Assembly: GCA_006386115.1 (NCBI GenBank) | Contig: VFIW01000011.1 | Location: 496,001-560,000 of the forward strand | Origin: Globisporangium splendens | Taxonomy: Eukaryota > Oomycota > Peronosporomycetes > Pythiales > Pythiaceae | Direction of reading: 5' to 3' | Length of the DNA stretch: 64,000 nt | Shown: piece after piece, positions 10,740 to 20,374 of the stretch | Position numbering within the stretch: the first letter of the stretch is position 1 | Layout: the number at the start of each line of letters is the position of its first letter | Notes under the pieces: generated by a model | What the model saw: the letters and a program-made list of their open reading frames with translations, nothing else | The model's database searches: none | What the model was told of the DNA's origin: nothing | Position numbers and translations under genes: made by a program

Positions 10740-11474
10740 ATCGCGTAGGGATGTGCACGTAAACGTCGACGCTCGTTGTGTTTCCTCGCTGTTGTTTCAA
10801 GATGGTGACAGGTGTGGATCCCCTTTAGTCAGTTCACTGCGAGTCCGCGAAGCATTACGTGAAGCAGAGTCTCGGTGAGCAAACAGGGGAGAGAGGATCA
10901 TTCGCATTTTGAAGAAACAGGGAAAACAAAAGCGCGTGCGAAATGGAAGAGACAAGAAAATGAAAAAGATATATTTGATAATGGTGTTTCAAACTCGTGT
11001 GTCTTGCCTCTCTCCACTGTGCGCAAAAGCTGGTACTGTTCAGGGCAGTTGTAGACGTGGGTCCTGTGTCAAGGAGGAATTAGTGCAAGTGCTTGCTGAA
11101 ATGAGCATCTGTCGCCGTCATGAGATCAAATAATGAACGGATCGGGTGGAAAGCGTAAGCATGGATATGGGTAAGAGAGTCCAAAGCACGCAGGTTCATG
11201 ACCATCCAGAAAACTCAACTATGATGCTATCTACTTTTTCTACGTTGAAGGTAAAGTCATGCACATGGAGATATTCTCTTTATTCTCTTTGGTCTCACAG
11301 ACACACACACACACACACAAGATACGTACACACACGTTGATACCTGCCATTGCCTGCAAAGGTATCGTCATCATCTCTCTTTTGTGATACAAGGACACAC
11401 ACATGCACACCTCTTCGCTTGAGCTCTCTCATCTTGGTACCTCGCCTTCCGTGTCGGCACCAGCTCACTAATAC
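10740..11474. other. Intergenic region with (AC)n repeat
   Basis: About 735 bp between the 3' ends of the epsilon-subunit gene and the first RBR ligase gene. It holds an (AC)n microsatellite at 11301-11319 and scattered AC repeats to about 11340. No gene was seen. Confidence 0.4.
11301..11319. repeat. (AC)n microsatellite
   Basis: An uninterrupted AC dinucleotide run in intergenic DNA between two convergent genes. Confidence 0.9.
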
Positions 11475-12953
11475 TTAACTTTGTGTTTGAGGCACGGACT
11501 CGGACGTGTAGATTGGATACGAGCTGCGCTGGTACTTGTTTTTCCGGTACGAGTCTTTCACGAGGTGGTACCCTATGAGCGGCGGCAGCACGACCACGGC
11601 GACTCCGGCGCCTGCAATGGCCACGACGCCTGCCACACCTACGACAACACTCTTCGTCACGAACCGCACGGGGGTCGTCCAACCATACTTGCGGCTCTTG
11701 GAATGGTAAAACGACAGTGGGATGCACAGCGTCTCGTCGTGATCTCCCCATGGTCGCAAGCACGACCAGCAAAACTCCTGGTCGCATTGGAGACACTTCA
11801 TGTGGCAGCACCCTCCCTGTTTCTCGATATCCGACTTGCACGATGGGCATGCACGTACGTCATGGTGGCGCTTCCATTTGCCGTACCGCTTGTCCACTTT
11901 CCGGCACAGCCTCGTGCGATGGTAGTCGCCTCCACAGCGCATACACGACTCGGTGTTGCAAGCAGTGCACGCCACTTTTCGCGACTTGCAGAACAGCTGC
12001 TCTTCGATCACTGCACAGCAACCAGCACGCGGACAAAAGCGAACACCAGTCTTCTGGTTTTTCAGGAACGTCTTGTACTTCATGAAAGTCTCGGGTGAAG
12101 CAAACGCTTCGATGAGCTCTTCGGGAAGTGGTCGTCTACAATCCGTCGTAGGGCACACGAGTTTCGTGGAGGACACTTCACCATCCAAGATCTTGTACTC
12201 CACATACCACTGCATGCACGTTGAGCAGAAGGCACCATCGCACGCCACACAGCCATGAACCTGAAGAGGGTCGAGTTTGTCGAAGCAGATCAGACACTCG
12301 CGCTTTTGGGCATCGTTCGTTTCCATTGTTGTTGACGTTCCAGACGCAACAGCTCTTGTGCTTGATGCAGACGTGACAACGCCACGAGCGCCTGTGTACG
12401 CTCGAAGAATAACCGCGTCCGAAGTGGAGACGCCAGTGTTGCTTGATGAGTACGATAAGCTTGCTCGTGGTTCTTGCTCAATATCGACGGAAAGCAACGA
12501 CAATCGGTGGATTGGTGGCGTCTGGACCCCAAGCGTGGGTTCGTATAAAATGATCGAGGGTCGGGGCGTCGCGCTCAAACTCGAGATAGAAGCGCGAGTG
12601 GTGGTAGTCCCGGGAGTATAACTTTGACTGCGCCTGCTTCTGTTCTTCTGGTTCGGGTGGACGGGGCTGGGCATACGCAGCTGCTCCTGGTACAGTTCCA
12701 TCATCATATTCTCTTGCAGCAATCGGACTGGATGGATCACTTGCGAGTTCACATCCGCGAGCTTGATGCCCGTGACAGGGAGAGACGACGACAAAGCACG
12801 GTTCGAGATCGCCGCACCCGTCGGCGTCTCAAGAACCAGAGAAGGATCGCTGTCTCCGCCACCGAGACTCACATCACCCGCACTCGCGTGGAAGGCATAC
12901 GACGAGTGTCGGAAGAACCGCTCCTTGTTGTCGCACGAGCGTCCTTGGGTCAT
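11475..12953 (-). CDS. RBR (RING-IBR-RING) E3 ubiquitin ligase with C-terminal membrane segment, copy A
   Basis: An intronless gene of 492 residues from the ATG at 12953; the extra codons upstream begin with GTG. A Ser/Thr-rich N-terminal region of about 215 residues precedes RING1 (starting Cys220, CLICFDKL and later CDGAFCSTC). The IBR follows (CPRAGCCAVIEE to CMRCGGDYHRTRLC), then RING2 (CPSCKSDIEKQGGCCHMKC). In RBR ligases ubiquitin is passed to the RING2 cysteine of the GC-x-x-M motif, here Cys382. A glycine/valine-rich hydrophobic stretch (VVVGVAGVVAIAGAGVAVVV) near the C terminus predicts a tail anchor, as in the RNF144 and RNF19 groups. A close paralogue lies 3.2 kb upstream on the same strand. 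Confidence 0.9.
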   Translation of the reverse strand: MTQGRSCDNKERFFRHSSYAFHASAGDVSLGGGDSDPSLVLETPTGAAISNRALSSSLPVTGIKLADVNSQVIHPVRLLQENMMMELYQEQLRMPSPVHPNQKNRSRRSQSYTPGTTTTRASISSLSATPRPSIILYEPTLGVQTPPIHRLSLLSVDIEQEPRASLSYSSSNTGVSTSDAVILRAYTGARGVVTSASSTRAVASGTSTTMETNDAQKRECLICFDKLDPLQVHGCVACDGAFCSTCMQWYVEYKILDGEVSSTKLVCPTTDCRRPLPEELIEAFASPETFMKYKTFLKNQKTGVRFCPRAGCCAVIEEQLFCKSRKVACTACNTESCMRCGGDYHRTRLCRKVDKRYGKWKRHHDVRACPSCKSDIEKQGGCCHMKCLQCDQEFCWSCLRPWGDHDETLCIPLSFYHSKSRKYGWTTPVRFVTKSVVVGVAGVVAIAGAGVAVVVLPPLIGYHLVKDSYRKNKYQRSSYPIYTSESVPQTQS

Positions 12954-13300
12954 ATTCACGTGTCTTTGTGTTAGCTTGTCCTGGCGGCAGAGGAGACGGC
13001 ACTAGGCGCGCGTGAATACGTGTGTGAGTCTTGCGCTTTCGTTCGCGTCGGTCCTTCTTCAATGGTCCGTTGTCTGCCGCGATCGATGGAGAATGGTCAC
13101 GCGTGCGGATGGTGAGGGGAGGAGCGTGGAACTTTTTCGTTGGACGGGCAGACACTCTCTCTCTGTGCGAGTTGCCTTCCGCCCTCTCTCTCTTGCTTCC
13201 AGTATAAAAAAGTAAATGAAGAGTGGATGGTTCTCCCGCCGTTCGCGCGGCGTTCTTTCTCTCTGTCTGTATGACCCTGAAGGTTGTTTCCACTTGCAAA

Positions 13301-13317
13301 GAGAGAGAGAGAGAGAG
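13301..13317. repeat. (GA)n microsatellite
   Basis: A GA dinucleotide run upstream of RBR copy A, read as CT on that gene's strand. A similar CT-rich tract precedes RBR copy B. Confidence 0.85.
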
Positions 13318-14286
13318 GGGAGGAAGAGGCACATGTTGGTTCTTTCTCTGTTTTTTGGGTGCGTGCCCACACTGAAAGCAAGAGAGAAAGCCATTGGTTT
13401 CGCGTGGGTGAGTTTGCTGGATTGACTGCCCACAAGCCAACTCAAACGGTGAGTTTGTGATTTTTTGTTTGTGGAAAGTCAGGGTTTTGGCCAAGAGGCG
13501 TTTGCTTTTTTTCCTTCTTCGTTCTGTGTTCTCGCCAGATGGAAGCGTTGTACTGTATCCTTGCACCTGCAACACACAAAAGTATTGACCGCGAGGGCGA
13601 TGGGTGTGTTCGTGTTCCACTTGAGTTTAGTATGTTGGCTACCACTTCAATTCGCGTAAAGACTTTTGTGCGGCACAGTGCGTTTTATGCTCAGCTGGGG
13701 TGGGTTCGGTGGTTGCTTTGGCTGGCCAAATAATGCCAGCCAAATGCGCTTGCTCTGTCGCACTCGACCGGCGCCAAAAGATGCATTTGCACACAAGGTG
13801 GCAACGTGAGCAGCAACTGTTTGTGGCGGGCAAAGCACGCACATCGCGTTTAACATCATGGGTCAAGTGCAGGAATGCGCTTGGGATTGGCAGCCGCAGA
13901 AAGCACACACTCTCGTCGTATGTTTGTAGTACTAATATTTGCTGCTCCATGGAAAGCTTGTCTCATGCTGGCTTGTGCTGTTTGCTAATGCGTCTGCGCT
14001 GCAGAAAGCGTGAAGTGTGGAAAGAAACGAGAGAAAAAAAGAAGACCCGAAAGAAAGATCGTCATGCTCGCAGTGCCAGTACAAATGGCAGAGAAGTCAC
14101 GCGAATGATTTCGTGCTGTCGAGAGCCCGCAATTAATTCGCGCCGCCTCACCTCGAATGATGCGGGTGGAGAGACTTATCGCGTGCTGTTTGAAAGCGCA
14201 AAACTCAGCATGCATTGAGCAGGAACGCAGTGATAATTGTATGTCGAGCCATATGGGACGACATGCTCCGTGTCGAGCTGTGCTGC

Positions 14287-14748
14287 TCACCGTTTGTTCG
14301 TATGTTGTCCATTGGGTGTGCAATTGTCGATCGCTGTTGATTGCTCTACTTGAGTTGTCAGTTGTCCACGTGTCGATACATTCGGCGGTGCTACGAGAAT
14401 GGCGATTCTGACCACTTTGGCGGCAGACAATGCGCACACCACAATGGTCGCGGCACCCTTCGGGCTCACGAAAAAGGATCTGCATGCTAAACTGTATCCG
14501 AGTTCAGTGAGTCAGTCATGCGTTTAGTCCTATGCACGTCAAAAGCACACAAACGCCTTTGAATGATCCCCTGTCACATGATCGAAAGCACGGCCAGCAA
14601 TGCTCGCGATTGCGGCACAGCGGGAGGCTAGGACGACAAAGAGATCGGCGCCGTGGGCAGTGCCTTTACAGGCTTGTGCGATTGTGCCGGTCTTCACGTG
14701 AATGTGTGGTGTGGACTTGTTCTTCTCATCAACGGGCGTGCTGCTCAT
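14287..14748 (-). CDS. Possible small two-exon gene or gene remnant
   Basis: A minus-strand frame from the ATG at 14748 reads MSSTPVDEKNKSTPHIHVKT and then a hydrophobic, Ala-rich stretch (GADLFVVLASRCAAIASIAG) before a stop at 14539. A possible splice in phase, with a GT inside GCGTTTGTGTG and an AG before ATCCTTTTTCG, would continue into a second frame (VSPKGAATIVVCALSAAK) that stops at 14287. The composition is less shadow-like than its surroundings. The donor is weak, however, and no family is recognised. It could be a real small gene, a decayed gene or chance. Confidence 0.22.
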
Positions 14749-16136
14749 CGTCACTGAGAATCACCGTCGCCACGCATCTGCTTGTCTTTGTTGTCACTGC
14801 GGACCACGCAACAATCAATGCAGGGTTTCGAAACGTGCGTACTGCGTTGCTTGTGTGTGTGTCGCCTTTTCTTGCTGAATGAGTAGGGGGATGGGCCAAA
14901 TTGATAAAGCCAGATGTGTATCATCATGTTGAAGTTGAAGTTTGTGCGATGGGTCGAAAAATTGGTGGGACGTGGATATATGGGTCCACTGTTGGCGGTG
15001 CAATCGTGACACTGAAAACCATGAACTGTAACTGGTGCACTTCAACTAGTAACAACCGCAAGAGGAGAGAGTAACGGTAGTTTCGTCCTGCTGACGTCGA
15101 TTCCGCATACGTAGTGTAACGGCGGGGGCTGGCTTCTTGCCTTCAGTTTTGCACAGCGGAGGCGCTGAACACCGAGTTGTTCTACCGCACGCCAGTTCAC
15201 CACAGGCACGCAATGGCCAGAGGTGCACTCCCATATCATTTTCTATCTGCCTCCCTGTCTCTCTCCCACTTTCCCACACACAAAAAATCTCTGCGTGACG
15301 CACCCGTTTCAGAAAAAGCAAGCGCGGGTTCACGTCGAGCGACCGCGGCAGAAGAAGGACAAGTCAAGATGCGCTGCAGAGCAATGACCATCACGCCGCC
15401 TTCTGCTGGCCAGTGTTGATGGGAGGAGCTCGCGCGCATGCACGTGTGCTCTTCCACCAAGGAGATTCTGCAGTGGTGTAGTGTACGCAAGACACTAAGG
15501 AGTACGGGACCAAGAGCGAGTTCGTTGCAGATGATGCGAAATGTGCTCTCTGTGCGCTGTGTGGCATCGGCGAGATCTCGTCGCGAGATTTCTTGCACAA
15601 TCCCAATGTTGCAATGGACAAGCAGTGAGTCTTTACGCGTGTAGGGGGGAGGAAAGTGCAGGTTTCATCGCTCACCGAAACGATATGCGCCATCGCGATT
15701 TGAGAGTGGCTCCACGACATTTTTCGCCGTGGAACACATTGCGCACCAGATTCGACTAATATGGCGCTCCCAAATGACAATGAATCTGCTGAATCTCGTC
15801 GCCATGGTAAGCGGACATGGAGTGTGGCAGAGTACTCGCAACAAGTGAAGCAATCGAAAAACTGCAAAGCAAATCAGCTCGAGCTCACGAACGTAAACAC
15901 AGTGCATTGCAAAACAGAGCATCCATTCATGCTTGGCTGCACATGAAAACAATCGCAAAGCAGGAACTTGGGCAGGCCACACGAGGCAGACGGTGTGAGT
16001 TGAAGAGATTTGAGCTGAAGGTTTTGTTTGGAAGGTGATGCTGGGACAGTGAGTTTATTTTGGATACTTTCTCCACAATTACTCACTGTAGCAAAAACTA
16101 CATGCCTCCGATAGATCTGATCGTCTATCCTGTTCT

Positions 16137-17186
16137 TCAGGACACAGCACAGGCACCCCAAGTCGACGAGGATCTGCTATCATGCTTTTTCGCTTTTCGG
16201 TGCGAATCTTTCAACAGGCGATACCCTTTGTAGGGCGGTACAACTACAATCGTCACACCAACCGCTGCGGCGGCCACAGCAACGGCCACTCCGATACCCG
16301 CGATGACCGCGATCGCCGTCACACCACCGACAGTCACATCGAGTGCCAATTGCCCGGCGCTTGACCAGCTGTGCTTCTTGATCAGTTTGCAGAGATGTGA
16401 ATTGTGGTTTCCCCAGGGACGCAAGCACGCCCAGCAAAATTCGTGAGCGCACTGAGCGCATGTCATGTGAGGGCACCCGCCGTCTTTCTCGATATCCGAT
16501 TTGCACGATGGACATGCGCGCACATCATGGTGGCGCTTCCATTTGCGGTACTTCTTCTCCTTTCTTCGGCACAATCGCGTGCGGTGGTAGTCGCCTCCGC
16601 AGCGCATGCACGACTTTGCGTCACACACGGTGCACAAAACTTTCCGCGTTTTACTGAATGGCGGCTCGTCGATGACTGCGCAGCAACCGACGCGCGGACA
16701 GAAGCGGACGCCAGTCTTCTGGTCTTTCAGGAACTTCTTGTATTTTGCAAACGTATGTGGCGATGCGAACGCGACAATGAGCTCTTCAGGTAATGACCGT
16801 GTGCATTCGCGCGCAGGACACACGAGTTGCGTTGCGGAGACTTCGCCGTCCAAGATTTTGAACTCGAGATACGACCGCATGCATGCAGCACAGAAGGCGC
16901 CATCGCACGAGCCACAGTCTTGGACTTGCACGACATCCAGTTTATCGAAGCAGATCATGCACTCGCGTCCCTGCTCGATCGTATCGGAATTGCCCACTGC
17001 CACCAATGGATCACTGGTCGGCATCGCAAAGAGAGGCGAAGAAAGCGTGCCAGCCAGAGCCTCGAGCATCTGCAACTCGGTTGCTTCATCTGCGGAGAAA
17101 TACTCGCTGGAGCTGCTGCTTTGACGGAATGTGAAACTTGCGAGTCTCGTTATCAGTCCCTCACGAGACCACTGTCGTCGGGACAT
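16137..17186 (-). CDS. RBR E3 ubiquitin ligase with C-terminal membrane segment, copy B
   Basis: An intronless gene of 349 residues from the ATG at 17186 (MSRRQWSREG). A longer in-frame version from 17387 is possible but would translate a CT-rich leader as a GERERERERER run, so the shorter start is preferred. RING1 begins ECMICFDKLDVVQVQ. The IBR contains CPRVGCCAVIDE and CMRCGGDYHRTRLC. RING2 contains CPSCKSDIEKDGGCPHMTC with the catalytic-type GC-x-x-M cysteine. A hydrophobic stretch near the C terminus (VTAIAVIAGIGVAVAVAAAA) predicts membrane insertion. It is closely similar to copy A across the whole RBR core and tail, but its N-terminal region is about 145 residues shorter. The order and strand indicate an ancient tandem duplication. 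Confidence 0.9.
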   Translation of the reverse strand: MSRRQWSREGLITRLASFTFRQSSSSSEYFSADEATELQMLEALAGTLSSPLFAMPTSDPLVAVGNSDTIEQGRECMICFDKLDVVQVQDCGSCDGAFCAACMRSYLEFKILDGEVSATQLVCPARECTRSLPEELIVAFASPHTFAKYKKFLKDQKTGVRFCPRVGCCAVIDEPPFSKTRKVLCTVCDAKSCMRCGGDYHRTRLCRRKEKKYRKWKRHHDVRACPSCKSDIEKDGGCPHMTCAQCAHEFCWACLRPWGNHNSHLCKLIKKHSWSSAGQLALDVTVGGVTAIAVIAGIGVAVAVAAAAVGVTIVVVPPYKGYRLLKDSHRKAKKHDSRSSSTWGACAVS

Positions 17187-18376
17187 CTTGCTGAGCGCGC
17201 GCGTTGGCTTTGGGTCGTGTTGCTTACCGCAGCCAACGGAAAATGGTGCTTCCTGGTACCAAGAGGGTAATTCAGTCGTGGACGTGCGTGGCTGGTTGAG
17301 GACAGAGAGGAAACGCTTCCGTGAATTTCGTTCTCGCTCTCTCTCCCTCTCTCTTTCCCCAAAAGGACGGGTGTTGTGCAGATCCATTCTTCCACAAATC
17401 CGTGACTTTCCAGCTCAGATGGATGCAAGTACATATGGATGCAGGTGTTGGGTGGACGCTGATGAGTTCTTCTTCGTCAAGCTTGTGATTTATTTGAGCC
17501 CACTTGGCAGCATAACTGACATACTGAATCCAAGTGATGAGGATGCACCCATTGAAGATGGACCAATGGTTGTGTGGCTCTGATTAGCCGTTAGTGGGGG
17601 ACTGGAGTGTATGGCTTGCGCAGAGCAACAACCAGAAGATCTGCTCGTGGCACCGCTCATGTTCATGCATTGTGATATTTTCTTTAGTGGTCGCGCTGGG
17701 GTTCTATTGCTGCTGTACGCACACTCTTTGTGGTCTTCGCAGCTGGATGATGGCAGCCGCCAGGCGATAACGCGTGAAGCACTAGCGCATCGACCGAGCG
17801 TCTTCGTTCCAGCAGCAACTTCACAGGTGGGTTCGTTGGCGGATGGTGGTGCTGGTTATTGTCAACGGACATTGGATGCTTTCCATTGGAGACGCGTCGT
17901 GCGGATGGACTTGATGCACCCGGAGACTTTGCTGGCTACAGCAAAACGATATGCGACGTCAACAGCAAAGGTTTTAGAATCCATAGATACACAGATAACA
18001 TGTCGTCTTACAGAACAAACCAGTTGGAGGGTGAGTGTGGCTTTCGATGGTGTAGTGCACGCTGATCCTGTGATGGTTTTCGTACTGGTCCCAGTGTGGC
18101 ACGAGAGCGATTTGCTGGAAGATCGACCGCTGCTGCCACTGCTACGACAAGAAAGCAAACAAACGAAACGCGTCTCGTTTTGTGTTTCTCGGGTATGTGA
18201 CCGACAGCAGGAACGTGAGATGCTTTCGTACCTTTTCATTTTCTCCGTCAATGCCGTTGCTTCGGTCTTTGCTGCTTGAGTATCGCGCTTCTTCTTGTCG
18301 TTCTACGCTCAGTAGCAGCAGCGCAGGAACAAGCACGCGACGATACGTCAGCAGCGAATAACCACTGAAAGCATTC
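17187..18376. other. Intergenic region upstream of RBR copy B
   Basis: About 1.2 kb. A plus-strand open frame of 222 codons begins at an ATG at 17611 and stops at 18279. It has no recognisable motif and overlaps competing minus-strand frames, so it is not called as a gene. The minus-strand DNA just 5' of 18377 (in genomic order) could hold a short final exon of the FAD oxidoreductase gene. Confidence 0.3.
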
Positions 18377-20095
18377 TCAAACACATCGGATTCGTACCTT
18401 TTCGACCATTTCTTCAAAGCTATGGCTTGTGCCGAACACTTCGGTCCCGAACAGTGCCGCAAGCACGAGCGTCGCACCTCGCCGATGGTACACGGTCACG
18501 CCATCGGCACGGGTCTCGGTGCCCATTTCATCGACTGCCGATCGCAAACTGAAGCCCAAGCCGAGACCCAAGATGTTGCTCACTGGCACAATCGTCTTTG
18601 CTGCTGGAGATATCTGCTGCTGGACTTGCAAACGAGCCTGGAGATCTAACTTCACGACGCCGTGTTCCTCGTAGAACTGGATTGGCTTTCCATTCGCGTC
18701 AAACGCCGGGATCATGCGCGTCTTGTACCCACAGCACCACACGACTGCACTCGCTGATTCGTGCGCCTTCGTCGTGAGATTTTGACAACCGTGTTGGTTT
18801 ACGTGGAAAAGCCGCACGCGCGTCTCTTTGCCTGACTTGACGTCCTTGAACAGCGCCTTCGAGTCCTCACGCAATCCCGTGAACGTGTTGATGCACCCGG
18901 ACCGATCCACGCGGCTGCTGTCGACGCCATCAGCTTCTGCGTCTTTCTTGGACGCGAAGTAACACCGAATCGGCGTCCGATGCAGAATCGTGATGTCTTT
19001 TGGCTTGAACGCAGCAAAAGGATGGCTGCTTGATTGTACCTTCGTTGTTGTTGGTTTCGAGACGCTGTCGGGCTTTCCTGGCAATGGCAGGGATTCGACG
19101 GGTACGATGCGCGTAATGACGAGTTCTTTGAGAAGACCAGACGTGTGTTTTGTTGGCGAAGTTGACTCGGTCGACTCGCTCACCGGAGTAGCAACAGCTT
19201 CGGGTTCTTCCTTCACAACACCACCATTCGGCATCGCCTTATTTACGGAAACTGGTAATGGATTTGATTTTGCACGCGAAGAAGCCGACGTTTTCGTACG
19301 AAATTTGTTGAGAAGCATCCATGCGACGGAAAAAGAGCTGTGCGATCCGCCGACAATGCACACTTTCCGGTCTGGTGACTGCAGCAAATGCTCTCTCAAG
19401 AGCGCAAACCCATCGTCACGCAGGCACGTTTCTGATGTGAACAGCTTCGAGGCAAGCGCTGAGTTCTCTAAAGACGGCGCATCTTGTTTCCCGCCCATGG
19501 CCAGTGCCAGGTGTTCCGTGTGCAGGACGACAGTCTCCCCCATGCTTTGCGCTTCGACTCGGATGACACCATTCTCCAGCACGTCGAACTTGGTCGCACG
19601 GGTATGCAATAGAGCTTTGCTCATATTGCTATGCGCTGTCAGCTCGTTGAGTGCGCAACCTCCAAGGTAGTTGAGAAAATTGCCCATTTCCGTGAGGCAC
19701 ACCGGCGCAAGTCCAATTTGCTCCAGTCGCTGGGTACTCTCGTGCTCGCGGGCTTTCTCCAGAAAGGTGCCTTTAGTCGACTCTCGTGGGTCGAGGTCTG
19801 GTTTCTTGTCCAAGACGCTGCTGAGTAGACTTTTAGCGAACGTATTCGAGTTGATCACGTACTGCCCCAATTTGCCCGAGCCAAACGTGCTCGTGTCGCC
19901 GTCGTGGAGGATCGCGACGCCTTTCTGTCTGCGACCACAGCGTTCACTACACTCCAAGTCTCCTTGCTTGCCATGGAGCACAGGGTTGAGCAACCGCGGG
20001 AGGAATCCCGTGCGCGCGGCTCGAATGAACACGCCAAGTCCCGCGGGACCACCGCCGATGATCACGAGCTTGTAGATCCCTTCGTCTGTCGTCAT
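18377..20095 (-). CDS. FAD-dependent oxidoreductase with N-terminal dinucleotide-binding fold
   Basis: An open frame of 572 residues from the ATG at 20095. The N terminus YKLVIIGGGPAGLGVFIRAA is a Rossmann FAD-binding motif (GxGxxG form GGGPAG). A second nucleotide-binding signature, KVCIVGGSHSSFSVAWML, lies near residue 245 and likely binds NAD(P)H. This two-fold layout matches flavoprotein monooxygenase/oxidoreductase families, but the substrate is unknown. A Ser/Thr/Pro-rich insert (about residues 290-345) separates the second fold from the C-terminal part, where AVVWCCGYKTRM resembles the ATG-type motif that closes FAD-binding domains. The C terminus is uncertain: AAGGTACG near 18397 could be a splice donor to a short 3' exon. 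It lies downstream of ESS2 in the same direction. Confidence 0.8.
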   Translation of the reverse strand: MTTDEGIYKLVIIGGGPAGLGVFIRAARTGFLPRLLNPVLHGKQGDLECSERCGRRQKGVAILHDGDTSTFGSGKLGQYVINSNTFAKSLLSSVLDKKPDLDPRESTKGTFLEKAREHESTQRLEQIGLAPVCLTEMGNFLNYLGGCALNELTAHSNMSKALLHTRATKFDVLENGVIRVEAQSMGETVVLHTEHLALAMGGKQDAPSLENSALASKLFTSETCLRDDGFALLREHLLQSPDRKVCIVGGSHSSFSVAWMLLNKFRTKTSASSRAKSNPLPVSVNKAMPNGGVVKEEPEAVATPVSESTESTSPTKHTSGLLKELVITRIVPVESLPLPGKPDSVSKPTTTKVQSSSHPFAAFKPKDITILHRTPIRCYFASKKDAEADGVDSSRVDRSGCINTFTGLREDSKALFKDVKSGKETRVRLFHVNQHGCQNLTTKAHESASAVVWCCGYKTRMIPAFDANGKPIQFYEEHGVVKLDLQARLQVQQQISPAAKTIVPVSNILGLGLGFSLRSAVDEMGTETRADGVTVYHRRGATLVLAALFGTEVFGTSHSFEEMVEKVRIRCV

Positions 20096-20374
20096 CCTTG
20101 ACGAGGAATGCGGCAAGTACCAAGTGCCGCAGCTGTATGTGTGCTGGTTTCCAGGCTACTGAAGTCAGCAGTGAGACGCAGACAGCAAAGTTGCTGAGTG
20201 GCAGCAGAACGTACCTACGATACTGAAGCCTAGCTGGAAAGCCCATGTTCTTCGCGTGGTTGCAAAGTATCCTGGTGTATAAATATAGGCGCGCAAAACT
20301 TGGACGAAGTCTACGTCTAGAATAGAAAACAAAACAAGCGCACGCAACACAACATTGACACGCAAAACCCGAAA

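Larger units (their letters stand above)
12954..16136. other. Gene-poor 3.2 kb region between the two RBR genes
   Basis: This is the longest stretch without a supported gene. It contains a (GA)n run at 13301-13317 within the upstream region of RBR copy A. The only frames with coding-like character are on the minus strand at 14287-14748, listed separately. Other open frames (for example 13874-14218 plus and 15391-15867 minus) are rich in Cys, Ser, Arg and His in the way of shadow frames. No terminal repeats or transposase motifs were recognised. Confidence 0.4.

Noticed and set aside
12954..16136. A transposon in the longest gene-poor interval
   Set aside because: No terminal repeats, target-site duplication or transposase/reverse transcriptase motif could be found by reading.
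17187..17387. An N-terminal extension of RBR copy B from an upstream ATG
   Set aside because: It would translate a GA-rich leader as GERERERERER, and copy A has no matching segment.
17611..18279. A 222-codon plus-strand frame with an ATG
   Set aside because: No domain, signal or membrane pattern is visible, and competing minus-strand frames overlap it. It is within the range expected by chance in this DNA.
18240..18377. An extra 3' exon for the FAD oxidoreductase after AAG|GTACGA
   Set aside because: Possible acceptors give only short basic tails with no conserved motif, so the simple stop at 18377 was kept.
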